Assembly: GCF_003938655.1 (NCBI RefSeq)
Contig: NZ_RJJT01000008.1
Location: 220,995 to 284,994, forward strand
Direction: 5' to 3'
Length of the DNA stretch: 64,000 nucleotides
Source: Rhizobium pisi
Lineage (GTDB): Bacteria > Pseudomonadota > Alphaproteobacteria > Rhizobiales > Rhizobiaceae
The notes below the pieces were generated by a model, which was not told the origin of the DNA, did not search any database, and saw only the letters and a program-made list of their open reading frames with translations. A program made the translations under genes and the position numbers. This document shows, piece after piece, positions 17,031 through 24,956 of this stretch. Positions within the stretch are counted from its first letter, which is position 1. Each line of letters starts with the position of its first letter.

Positions 17031-19052
17031 ATGTCCACACCGCGACCAAAAGCCTTGCGGCTTGAAACCCTTTGGAACCCGCCGGCCGACGGCAAGGAAT
17101 TTTCCTATGTGCTGCGCCTCAAGAACCTCAGCGCCGAGCCGCTTTCGAATTTCTCCCTCTGCGTGAGCGGCCCGGGCCGCGTCGATCCCGCCGGGCGGGT
17201 CGAAGGCGCCAGCGTCTCGCAGCGGCTGTCGAATTTCACCGAATTCCGGCCTCCCGCCAATTTCGTTCTCGGCGCCGGCGAGACCTGGACGATATCGGTC
17301 TATGCGCTCAGCTGGCAGTTCCGCCACTGGACGGACGGCGCGACGAGCGCCTATTTGGCACTCTCCGACGGCAGCACCATCGTTCTCTCCATCGAGCCGA
17401 CGCGATCCTCAGTCAGCAACGCGCCGCTGAAGCGTGGTGCCGAAATCTATCCCGTTCCCGCCAATGCGCCGGTTCAGGTGTCGATCGTTCCCTGGCCGAA
17501 CCGCGTGGCGGTCGCCTCGCGCCGGCCGTTGCCGGCCGGTTTTGTGCCGCAGGCGCAGAGCGCCGAAGGGGAGGCCGCAGTCCGAAGCTTCGCGGCCCTG
17601 GTGGATCATCTCTTCGCCGTCGAAGGCATCGTGCGGGACGAAGCGGAAGGCGCTGTTCGGGTTACCCTGAAAGATGCCGCCGGCTTCACTCCGGAAGCCT
17701 ACCGGCTGAGCTTCGACGAAGAAACGATCGCGATCGAGGCGAGCAGCCGGACCGGCTTCCTCTACGGTCTCGTGACACTTGGCCAGATCTGGCGCGGGGC
17801 AAGGCTGCATCCTGGGGTCTTCCAGTTTCCCGGCTCCGGCGAGATCGTCGACGAGCCGTCGATGGGCTGGCGCGGGCTGCATCTCGATGTCGCCCGCCAG
17901 TTCTATGCCGCGGCCGAAGTCAAAAAGCTGATTGCGGTGCTTGCCTGGAACAAGCTCAACCGCTTCCACTGGCATCTTTCCGATGACGAAGCCTGGCGCG
18001 TGGAAATCGAGGCCTATCCAGCACTGACGGAGATCGGCGCCTGGCGCGGCCACGGCCTTGCCGTTCCGCCGCTCTTGGGCTCGAGCCCGGCCCGGACGGG
18101 CGGTTATTACACCAAGGCCGCCATCCGCGACATCGTCGCCTACGCAAAAGGCCTCGGCGTGGAGATCGTGCCGGAGATCGACATGCCCGGCCATTGCTAC
18201 GCCATGCAGAAGGCCATACCGGAGCTGCGCGATCCTGATGAAATCGGCAGCTACTATTCAGTGCAGGGCTTTCCCGACAATTGCATCAATCCTGCCCGTG
18301 AAAAGACTTACGAGGTCGTCGAGACGATCCTTTCCGAGCTTATCGAACTTTTTCCGTTCAAGACCATTCATCTCGGCGCCGACGAAGTGCCTCTCGGCGC
18401 ATGGTCGGGCTCGCCGGAAGCGCTCACCCGCCTGCGCGCCGTCGCCGGCGACGAAGTTGCCGATGCGCATGCCAACCGGCTGAACGTCGTGACCAATACC
18501 CACGGCGCCGACGACATTCACGGCTCGGGCGCCGCCATCCTGCAGGCGGAGTTCCTGAACCGCGTCCAGCGCTTCCTTGCAAGCAAGGGCTGTGTCACCG
18601 GCGGCTGGGAAGAGGCAGCCCACGGCGACGTCATCGACAAGGCGAAGAGCTATCTCTGCAGCTGGCGCAATGTCGAGGTCTCGGCCGAGCTCGCCGAGCG
18701 CGGCTACGACATGGTCGTCTGCCCCGGGCAGGTCTATTACCTCGACATGGCACTCAGGCCCAACTGGGATGAACCCGGCGCCAGCTGGGCAGGAACCTCC
18801 GACGCGGAAAAACTCTACAATTTCGACCCGGTCGGCGGTTGGACGGCGGCGCAGAAACAGAAGCTCCTCGGTATCCAGGCCTGCATCTGGTCTGAACCGA
18901 TGACGGATCGCGCCGTTTTTGACCGCCTCGTCTTCCCGCGCCTTTCGGCCCTTGCCGAAACGGGCTGGACGAAGCCTTCCTCCAAGTCGTGGGAGCGTTT
19001 CAAGGCGCTCGCAGGGCTGATGCCGCTGCTCTACGGGCTGCAGGAGTCGTAA
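17031..19052 (+). CDS. Beta-N-acetylhexosaminidase, GH20 family, cytoplasmic, 673 aa
   Basis: A GH20b-like N-terminal domain precedes the TIM barrel, which shows FHWHLSDDEAWR and the catalytic pair in HLGADEVPLG (Asp451, Glu452). GH20 enzymes release terminal N-acetylglucosamine or N-acetylgalactosamine by substrate-assisted catalysis. There is no signal peptide, so the enzyme should act inside the cell on what the preceding ABC importer brings in. An extra N-terminal beta domain (about residues 1-140) is present. The start at 17031 follows AAAGGAAAG, 79 bases after the ATPase gene. Confidence 0.93.
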   Translation: MSTPRPKALRLETLWNPPADGKEFSYVLRLKNLSAEPLSNFSLCVSGPGRVDPAGRVEGASVSQRLSNFTEFRPPANFVLGAGETWTISVYALSWQFRHWTDGATSAYLALSDGSTIVLSIEPTRSSVSNAPLKRGAEIYPVPANAPVQVSIVPWPNRVAVASRRPLPAGFVPQAQSAEGEAAVRSFAALVDHLFAVEGIVRDEAEGAVRVTLKDAAGFTPEAYRLSFDEETIAIEASSRTGFLYGLVTLGQIWRGARLHPGVFQFPGSGEIVDEPSMGWRGLHLDVARQFYAAAEVKKLIAVLAWNKLNRFHWHLSDDEAWRVEIEAYPALTEIGAWRGHGLAVPPLLGSSPARTGGYYTKAAIRDIVAYAKGLGVEIVPEIDMPGHCYAMQKAIPELRDPDEIGSYYSVQGFPDNCINPAREKTYEVVETILSELIELFPFKTIHLGADEVPLGAWSGSPEALTRLRAVAGDEVADAHANRLNVVTNTHGADDIHGSGAAILQAEFLNRVQRFLASKGCVTGGWEEAAHGDVIDKAKSYLCSWRNVEVSAELAERGYDMVVCPGQVYYLDMALRPNWDEPGASWAGTSDAEKLYNFDPVGGWTAAQKQKLLGIQACIWSEPMTDRAVFDRLVFPRLSALAETGWTKPSSKSWERFKALAGLMPLLYGLQES

Positions 19053-19063
19053 GACTTTGATTT

Positions 19064-19110
19064 GAGTATCATCCCTGCCATCGCCGAAGGCGGTGATGGC
19101 AAGGATACTC
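19064..19110. terminator. Long imperfect hairpin at the end of the GH20 operon
   Basis: GAGTATC (19064-19070) pairs with GATACTC (19104-19110), and TGCCATC with GATGGCA inside, capped by GCC-GAA-GGC. No T-run follows; it lies between convergent genes and could end or protect both transcripts. Confidence 0.5.
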
Positions 19111-19152
19111 AGTCGCTTTAAGCTGTCCCGCCAAACAGGCCCGCACCCGGAG

Positions 19153-19614
19153 TCAGTCCTGCTGATCCTGCGGCGGGGCGGCGCATCCGGGTTCGGCGAT
19201 CCGTATGGGGCGGGTGCCCACAGGAGCGCCGGTCGCGCGGTCGATGGTCACGGGATCGATCTCGGTTCCGGTCTCGGCGTCGAAGAAGCGGGTGACTTCA
19301 CCACCGCCGCGATGCTTGCGGCCCCAGGCGCCGATCGCAAACAGAACCGGCAGAAAGTCGCGGCCAGCCTCCGTCAGTACATATTCGTCGCGCGGCGGGC
19401 GCTCGGAATAGCGGCGTTTTTCCAATAGCCCTTCCTCGGTCAGCGATGACAGCCGCCCCGTCAGCATCGTCGGGGCGATGCCGAGGCTTTTTCGGAAATC
19501 ATCGAAGCGGGTCAGCCCCGCATGGGCGTCGCGCATGATCAGCATGCTCCACGCATCGCCCACGAGCGCCAGGCTGCGGGCGATCAGACAGGGTTGGTCC
19601 GAAAGATTCTTCAT
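19153..19614 (-). CDS. HxlR-family transcriptional regulator, 153 aa
   Basis: A single winged helix domain with the HxlR pattern: CLIARSLALVGDAWSMLIMRD at the N-terminus, then FDDFRKSLGIAPTMLTGRL as recognition helix and RPPRDEYVLTEAGRD in the wing. The last 45 residues are an extension of unknown role. HxlR proteins usually sense reactive electrophiles or quinones and control a neighbouring oxidoreductase. Here it diverges from an SDR and a quinone-oxidoreductase-like gene. Confidence 0.9.
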   Translation of the reverse strand: MKNLSDQPCLIARSLALVGDAWSMLIMRDAHAGLTRFDDFRKSLGIAPTMLTGRLSSLTEEGLLEKRRYSERPPRDEYVLTEAGRDFLPVLFAIGAWGRKHRGGGEVTRFFDAETGTEIDPVTIDRATGAPVGTRPIRIAEPGCAAPPQDQQD

Positions 19615-19640
19615 GTCGATATCTTTTTAGTAGTGACTCG

Positions 19641-19655
19641 CTATCAATTTGATAG
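19641..19655. promoter_or_regulatory. Putative HxlR operator CTATCAA-T-TTGATAG
   Basis: A perfect 7-bp inverted repeat with one central base in the 89-base gap between the divergent HxlR and SDR genes. Position and symmetry fit an autoregulatory operator for the HxlR protein. Confidence 0.6.
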
Positions 19656-19703
19656 TAACAGAATGCGCATAGATGTTCCATGCCAAAACGAAGGCAGATA
19701 TTG

Positions 19704-20519
19704 ATGAGCAAGAGAGAACGCGGCATTGCCCTGGTCACCGGGGCTTCATCCGGCATTGGGCTGGTGACGGCGAAAGCGCTGCGGCGCGATGGTTACCGTG
19801 TGTTCGGCACCAGCCGAAAGCCGATGCCGGACACCGCCGATGGAATCACCATGCTGGTCTGCGACGTCATCGACGATCAATCCGTGCAGGGCGCCGTCGA
19901 CGAGGTTCTCAAACGCACGGGACGGATCGACCTTCTCGTCAACAATGCCGGGATCGGCCTGCTCGGCGGCGCCGAGGAATCGACGACGGCACAAGCCAAA
20001 GCCGTATTCGACGTCAACGTCTTCGGCACCGTACGGATGACGAATGCGGTGCTGCCGGTGATGCGACGGCAGCGCAGCGGCCGGATCATCAACCTGAGCT
20101 CGATCCTCGGGCTGATCCCGGCGCCCTTCAACGCGCTTTACGCCGCGACCAAGCACGCGATCGAAGGCTATTCGGAATCCCTCGACCATGAAGTGCGCAC
20201 GCAAGGCATCCGCGTCGTGCTCGTCGAACCTGGCGTCACCCGCACCTCCTTCGAGGAGAACATCACGCGGCCGGACCGGCCGCTCGCCGTCTACGATGCG
20301 GTACGTGCCGACGCCGAAAAGCTGATGCGTGAAATCGTCTCGAAGGGCGATGCACCCGAAGTGGTTGCCGCAACTGTCGTCCGAGCCGCCAATGCGCCAT
20401 CGCCGAAGAGACGCTACACGGCCGGAAAAGCCGCAGGACAGGTCCGCTTCATCCGCCGCTTCCTGCCCGAGTCCTTCGTCGACAGGAACCTCCGGAAATT
20501 CAACAAGCTTCCCGACTGA
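19704..20519 (+). CDS. Short-chain dehydrogenase/reductase, 271 aa
   Basis: Rossmann motif TGASSGIGL, NNAG, Ser in NLSSILGLIPAP and YAATK are all present, as in classical SDRs. The KHAIEGYSESLDHEV segment after the active site is common in broad aldehyde/ketone reductases. The start at 19704 (MSKRERG) is better placed after an AGG than the ATG at 19680. Substrate unknown; probably controlled by the divergent HxlR gene and co-transcribed with the next oxidoreductase 49 bases on. Confidence 0.9.
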   Translation: MSKRERGIALVTGASSGIGLVTAKALRRDGYRVFGTSRKPMPDTADGITMLVCDVIDDQSVQGAVDEVLKRTGRIDLLVNNAGIGLLGGAEESTTAQAKAVFDVNVFGTVRMTNAVLPVMRRQRSGRIINLSSILGLIPAPFNALYAATKHAIEGYSESLDHEVRTQGIRVVLVEPGVTRTSFEENITRPDRPLAVYDAVRADAEKLMREIVSKGDAPEVVAATVVRAANAPSPKRRYTAGKAAGQVRFIRRFLPESFVDRNLRKFNKLPD

Positions 20520-20568
20520 GCCTGCCCTGTCGCTGCGCCGGCTCACCACAGAAACGAAAGTTCGTCCC

Positions 20569-21570
20569 ATGAAAGCATTCCTGATCGATCGCTACAAGAA
20601 AGGCGGCGCCCTCAGGCTCGGCCACAGCCCCGAACCGCAACTGCGTGAAAACGACGTGATGGTCGAGATCCATGCCGCCAGTGTGAACCTGCTGGATGCC
20701 AAGATCCGGGATGGGGAATTCAAGCTCATTCTGCCCTATCGGCTTCCCCTGGTGCTCGGCAATGATGTCGCGGGCGTCGTGGTCCGGGTCGGAGCGAATG
20801 TCCGGCAGTTCAAGCCGGGCGACGAGGTCTACGCGCGGCCTGGCCAGGATCGCATCGGGACGTTCGCCGAGTATATCGCCATCGATGCGGCCGATGTCGC
20901 ACTGAAGCCCGCCAAACTCAACATGGAAGAGGCCGCATCGATTCCGTTGGTGGCGCTGACCGCATGGCAGGTTTTGGTCGAGCGTGCCAAATTGAAGAAG
21001 GGACAGAGGATACTGATCCATGCGGGCTCCGGCGGCGTCGGCACGGTCGCGATCCAGCTTGCCAAACATCTCGGCGCCCATGTGGCGACGACCACGAGCA
21101 CTGTGAACATCGATCTGGTGAAAAGCCTCGGCGCCGACGTGGTGGTCGACTACAAGAAGGACGACTTCGAAAAGGTGCTGAAGGGCTATGATGTCGTGTT
21201 GAACAGCCTGGGCAAGGACACGCTGGAGAAATCGCTCGCCGTTCTGAAGCCGGGCGGCAAGCTGATCTCGATATCCGGTCCGCCCGACCCCGATTTCGCC
21301 AGGGAGAATGGCTCGGGCTGGCTGCTGCAGCAAGTCATGCGCCTTTTGAGCTTCGGCATCAGGCGGAAAGCGAAACGCCGGGGGATCGGCTATTCTTTCC
21401 TCTTCATGACCGCAAACGGCGCTCAGCTCGGCAAGATCACCTCGCTGATCGAGGCAGGCGCCATCCGCCCCGTCATCGACCGGGCCTTCCAATTCGAGAA
21501 GACCAATGAGGCGCTGGACTATGTGGAAAGGGGACGCGCGAAAGGCAAGGTCGTCATCGCGGTGAAGTGA
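20569..21570 (+). CDS. NADP-dependent medium-chain oxidoreductase (quinone oxidoreductase-like), 333 aa
   Basis: GroES-like N-terminal domain with LGNDVAGVVVRVG, then a Rossmann domain with HAGSGGVGTVAIQLAKHLGA. No zinc-binding cysteines are visible, so it belongs to the zinc-independent quinone reductase/enone reductase branch. Together with the SDR and HxlR gene it suggests a small detoxification unit for reactive carbonyls or quinones (inference). Confidence 0.9.
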   Translation: MKAFLIDRYKKGGALRLGHSPEPQLRENDVMVEIHAASVNLLDAKIRDGEFKLILPYRLPLVLGNDVAGVVVRVGANVRQFKPGDEVYARPGQDRIGTFAEYIAIDAADVALKPAKLNMEEAASIPLVALTAWQVLVERAKLKKGQRILIHAGSGGVGTVAIQLAKHLGAHVATTTSTVNIDLVKSLGADVVVDYKKDDFEKVLKGYDVVLNSLGKDTLEKSLAVLKPGGKLISISGPPDPDFARENGSGWLLQQVMRLLSFGIRRKAKRRGIGYSFLFMTANGAQLGKITSLIEAGAIRPVIDRAFQFEKTNEALDYVERGRAKGKVVIAVK

Positions 21571-21597
21571 GGTCTGGAAGTCCGAAGAGCCCTCAGT

Positions 21598-21650
21598 TTA
21601 GCCGAGCGGCTTTTGCAGGTGTCGAGGCGCGGATTGGTTTTAGAGATCAA
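21598..21650 (-). pseudogene. 3'-end relic of a ROK-family gene
   Basis: The bases 21600-21640 match the 3' end of the intact ROK gene at 23693-23733: 19 identical bases (agccgagcggcttttgcag) and, after an 8 versus 9 base variable stretch, 14 identical bases (gcggattggttt with flanking g). Reading on the minus strand both end in QKPLG and stop, here TAA rather than TGA. The one-base difference breaks the frame, so only a decayed tail of a second ROK gene remains, 2,093 bases from the intact one. Confidence 0.65.
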
Positions 21651-21707
21651 GACTGCCGTCTCGTCCCGCCCACAACGAACAAACGCTTATCGAGCGAAGG
21701 CACTTCA

Positions 21708-22592
21708 TTATCGTTGCCGGTAGACAGAGGGTGTGACGCCTGTGCCCAGCTTGAATGCCCGTGTCATGTGGCTCTGGCTGCTGAAGCCGCAGGCGGAAGC
21801 GATCTCTGCGATTGAGTCCGTGCCGCACAACATCGATTTGGCGCGTTCGACACGCCGGTGGGCCACCCAGCCATGCGGGGACACGCCATAGCTTGCCCGG
21901 AACATCCGCTGAAAATGAAAGGCGCTGAGCTGCCCGATCGCCGCCAGATCCTGCAAGCGGATTGTCTCATCGAGATGGGCCTCGATATATTCCAGACTCC
22001 GGCGCCGCACATGAGGGGCGAGCCCGCCCGTGATCGCGCAGGGACGCATCCCTCCATAACGCGGATCAACGAAGAAATCGTTGATCGTCTGTGTCATCGC
22101 TTCCTCGGCCTGCAGATGACCGCCCGCCACCATCGCTTTCGTCATCTGCCGAAGCCTGCGCGCCAAGGCGGGTGCCTCTGCGAAGGTCACTTCGGGAAGA
22201 GCCATAAGCCGGGCATCGCGGTCAAACGTCTCCGCAAACATCCGGCGCATCTGATCATCGGGAACATACAGATGGGCGAATTGGGAGAATTCGGTGATTT
22301 CCCATTCGGACGAATGCTCCTGTGGCATGATGCACAGGACTCCCGGACGGCCGCGCGCGGCGGGGTTGCCATCTAGACGACGCGTTCCAGCGCCGCCCCT
22401 GAGATAAAGACTGAACGTGTGACCGTTCGGCCGCTGATAGCTCATCCTGTCGTGTGCATTGCTCCAGATAGCAGCTGATCGCCCGAACCCCAAATCGATG
22501 GACTGCGACATCCGCGCGGTGGGAGATGCGGACAAAAATCTGAAAACCGAGGGGTGACTATATTTCACCAATTCTTCCCCACACCTGACCAT
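21708..22592 (-). CDS. AraC-family transcriptional regulator, about 294 aa
   Basis: The C-terminal hundred residues hold two helix-turn-helix units of the AraC/XylS type (IRLQDLAAIGQLSAFHFQRMF and DSIAEIASACGFSSQSHMTRAF, shortened motifs). The N-terminal part is a cupin-like sensing domain. The start is uncertain: ATG codons at 22673, 22592 and 22511 are in frame and none has a clear ribosome binding site; 22592 is used. It diverges from the DMT transporter gene and probably controls it. Confidence 0.85.
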   Translation of the reverse strand: MVRCGEELVKYSHPSVFRFLSASPTARMSQSIDLGFGRSAAIWSNAHDRMSYQRPNGHTFSLYLRGGAGTRRLDGNPAARGRPGVLCIMPQEHSSEWEITEFSQFAHLYVPDDQMRRMFAETFDRDARLMALPEVTFAEAPALARRLRQMTKAMVAGGHLQAEEAMTQTINDFFVDPRYGGMRPCAITGGLAPHVRRRSLEYIEAHLDETIRLQDLAAIGQLSAFHFQRMFRASYGVSPHGWVAHRRVERAKSMLCGTDSIAEIASACGFSSQSHMTRAFKLGTGVTPSVYRQR

Positions 22593-22722
22593 GCCGTGCG
22601 AACAATACCGGCGGACAACCCTCATGGCGAGCCGGAAGTCCGGGCAGATCGATTTCATAGCAAGAATCTGCAAGAGGCCTGCTCACGGTTCGCCTATTGG
22701 TCGGGAAAACGAGGATCACTCC

Positions 22723-23631
22723 ATGGCAAATGCCGCTCTCTTCATCGCGACCGTCCTCATATGGGGGACGACCTGGATCGCCATTGCGATGCAGGTCGGT
22801 CCCGTACCGGTCTTGGTCTCGGTCTTTTACAGATTTGCGGTCGCGGCAGTAATCCTCGTCGCCATTCTGGCTGTCATGCGGCGGCTCAAGCTCCCAGCCT
22901 TGCGCGATCAGCCTTTCATCCTTGCGCAAGCGCTCTGCCTGTTCAGCCTCAATTTCATCTGCTTCTACAACGCAGCCGCCTCTATCCCGTCCGGGCTGAT
23001 CTCCGTGATCTTCTCGCTCGCAACGATCTACAATGCCGTCAATGCGCGTCTCTTCTTCGGCGACCGCATTACAGGCCGCACGCTTCTCGCAGCCGCGCTC
23101 GGAGCAACCGGCCTTCTCCTGCTTTTCGGACAGGATGTTGTCGTCGATTTCGATATGGGCACGTTGAAAGGGATCGGGCTCGCAGCGCTTGGCACGCTGT
23201 TCTTCTCGCTGGGCAATATGGCATCGCGTCGAAACAGCGCGGCCGGAATCTCACCGCTGACCGCCAATGCCTGGGGGATGACCTATGGCGCGATCATCCT
23301 CCTCTTCCTCATTGCCGTGACGAAAACGCCGATCGTGGCGCCGCCCGACATCACCTATCTTGCCGCCCTGATCTATCTCGCGGCGATCGGATCGGTGATC
23401 GGCTTCACCACCTATCTCATGCTGGTGTCGCGCATCGGCTCCTCACGTGCTGCCTATGCCACCGTCCTGTTCCCGATCGTCGCCCTCTCGCTATCGACTG
23501 TTTTCGAGGGGTACCATTGGAGCGGTCTAGGTCTGATCGGCCTGGCGCTGACGCTTCTCGGGAACGTGGTCATCTTTGCCCGACCTCTGGCCCGTCGCCC
23601 GCAAGCCGATGCGGGGCTGTCTGCCTCCTGA
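22723..23631 (+). CDS. EamA/DMT-family transporter, 302 aa
   Basis: Ten predicted membrane helices in two EamA repeats; the first begins ALFIATVLIWGTTWIAIAMQ, the second around residue 150. EamA proteins mostly export amino acids or other small metabolites. The start at 22723 follows GAGGA; an upstream ATG at 22591 would add a polar 44-residue tail. It diverges from the AraC regulator and converges with the ROK gene. A 12-base perfect palindrome (GAGCCGCGGCTC) lies in the convergent gap near 23681. Confidence 0.88.
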   Translation: MANAALFIATVLIWGTTWIAIAMQVGPVPVLVSVFYRFAVAAVILVAILAVMRRLKLPALRDQPFILAQALCLFSLNFICFYNAAASIPSGLISVIFSLATIYNAVNARLFFGDRITGRTLLAAALGATGLLLLFGQDVVVDFDMGTLKGIGLAALGTLFFSLGNMASRRNSAAGISPLTANAWGMTYGAIILLFLIAVTKTPIVAPPDITYLAALIYLAAIGSVIGFTTYLMLVSRIGSSRAAYATVLFPIVALSLSTVFEGYHWSGLGLIGLALTLLGNVVIFARPLARRPQADAGLSAS

Positions 23632-23690
23632 GAGGCAACATCTTCTTTTCGAGCGGAGTTAGGACGGTGACGTGACCCGTGAGCCGCGGC

Positions 23691-24893
23691 TCAGCCGAGC
23701 GGCTTTTGCAGAACGTCAAAGCGCGGATTGGTTTCGGAAAAGATCGGCAGGGCGGCGGCGCCAAGGATGGCCGTATCCTTGCCGGTCATGCCGATCATGA
23801 CGCGAGGAATGGTCCGCTTCTGGCTGGGGTCGATCGGGATGTGGAGCGGCTCCAGCCGCTCCGCGAGCCGCTGCATCAGGGGTGTCGATATGCTGCCACC
23901 GAGCACGATGGTCTGTGGATCGAAGGCCAGTTCCAGAAAGTCGACGGTCTGCCGCAACGGCTGGACGGCCTGATCGAGCCAGGCGTCCAGACCTTCGCCG
24001 CCCTTGACGACCAGCGCATCGAGATCGTCAGGCGAAAGCTCCTCGGCATTCGCAATGCCCATGAATTCGTAGGCGACCGTCAGCGAGATGTAGCGGTCCA
24101 GGCAGCCGCGCTTGCCGCAGCTGCAGAGCTTGCCATGCGGCTCGACGATGATGTGCCCGATCTCGCCGGCATTGTTGCGGCTGCCCTTGTAGAGGTGGCC
24201 ATCGAGGAACATTCCGGCACCGATGCCGCCGCCGCCCGCGAGGAAGAGATAGACGAAGCTGGCAAAACCGCGGGCGACGCCGTGAAGGCGCTCGCCGATT
24301 GCTGCCGCCGTCGCATCGTTCTCGACGAGCACCGGCACCTTCACCCGCTGTTCCAGCTCTTGCCCGACAGGAAAGCCCTGCCAGCCTGGCAGGTTAAGCG
24401 GACTGAGGGAGGTGGTGCCACCGTCGGCATAGCGGCCGGGCAGGGCCATTCCGACGCCGAGCAGCCTGTTTCGGTCGAATACGAAGGCCTGTTGAAGATC
24501 TTCGACGATGGATTGCAGCACCGGCATGGCCCGTTGCGGATCGGGGTGCTCGATGTGGCGCTCGATACGTGCGCAAACGCCGCCGGAAAGATCCGTCAGG
24601 ACTCCGCTGGCGCGCTGCCGTCCGAGCTCCAGGCCGATCGAATAGGCGCCGTGCGGATTGATGCTGTAGGGAATGATCGGCTGGCCGCGCGCCAGCTTCT
24701 GCGCCTTGGCCGCAACCAGAAGGTGCGACCTCTCCAGCTCCTCGACGATGTTGGAGACGGTCTGGGCGGTGAGCGCCGTCATCCGGGCGATCGCGGCGCG
24801 CGACAGAGGGCCGTTGGTACGCACCGCCTCGATCACCACACGCCGGTTGTGAAACTTGGCCTGCTCGAGATTCGTGCCGGAGATCGCCTTCAT
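23691..24893 (-). CDS. ROK-family transcriptional regulator (NagC/XylR type), 400 aa
   Basis: An N-terminal winged helix (LSRAAIARMTALTAQTVSNIV) is followed by the ROK sugar-kinase-like domain with the zinc motif CSCGKRGCLD. The ATP-binding DxGxT motif is not obvious, as expected of repressors rather than kinases. Such proteins bind a sugar or sugar phosphate. It is the last gene of a five-gene minus-strand series (RidA, RpiR, SDR, MFS, ROK), 63 bases behind the MFS gene. Confidence 0.9.
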   Translation of the reverse strand: MKAISGTNLEQAKFHNRRVVIEAVRTNGPLSRAAIARMTALTAQTVSNIVEELERSHLLVAAKAQKLARGQPIIPYSINPHGAYSIGLELGRQRASGVLTDLSGGVCARIERHIEHPDPQRAMPVLQSIVEDLQQAFVFDRNRLLGVGMALPGRYADGGTTSLSPLNLPGWQGFPVGQELEQRVKVPVLVENDATAAAIGERLHGVARGFASFVYLFLAGGGGIGAGMFLDGHLYKGSRNNAGEIGHIIVEPHGKLCSCGKRGCLDRYISLTVAYEFMGIANAEELSPDDLDALVVKGGEGLDAWLDQAVQPLRQTVDFLELAFDPQTIVLGGSISTPLMQRLAERLEPLHIPIDPSQKRTIPRVMIGMTGKDTAILGAAALPIFSETNPRFDVLQKPLG

Positions 24894-24956
24894 GTCGCCT
24901 TCAAAGGAAATGGTGCATCACCCTTGTCACAAGACGAACGCCGAAGAAAGCTACAT

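Noticed and set aside
21598..23690. Composite transposon or insertion sequence around the AraC/DMT pair
   Set aside because: There is no transposase and no inverted terminal repeats; the flanking similarity is explained by the ROK gene tail.
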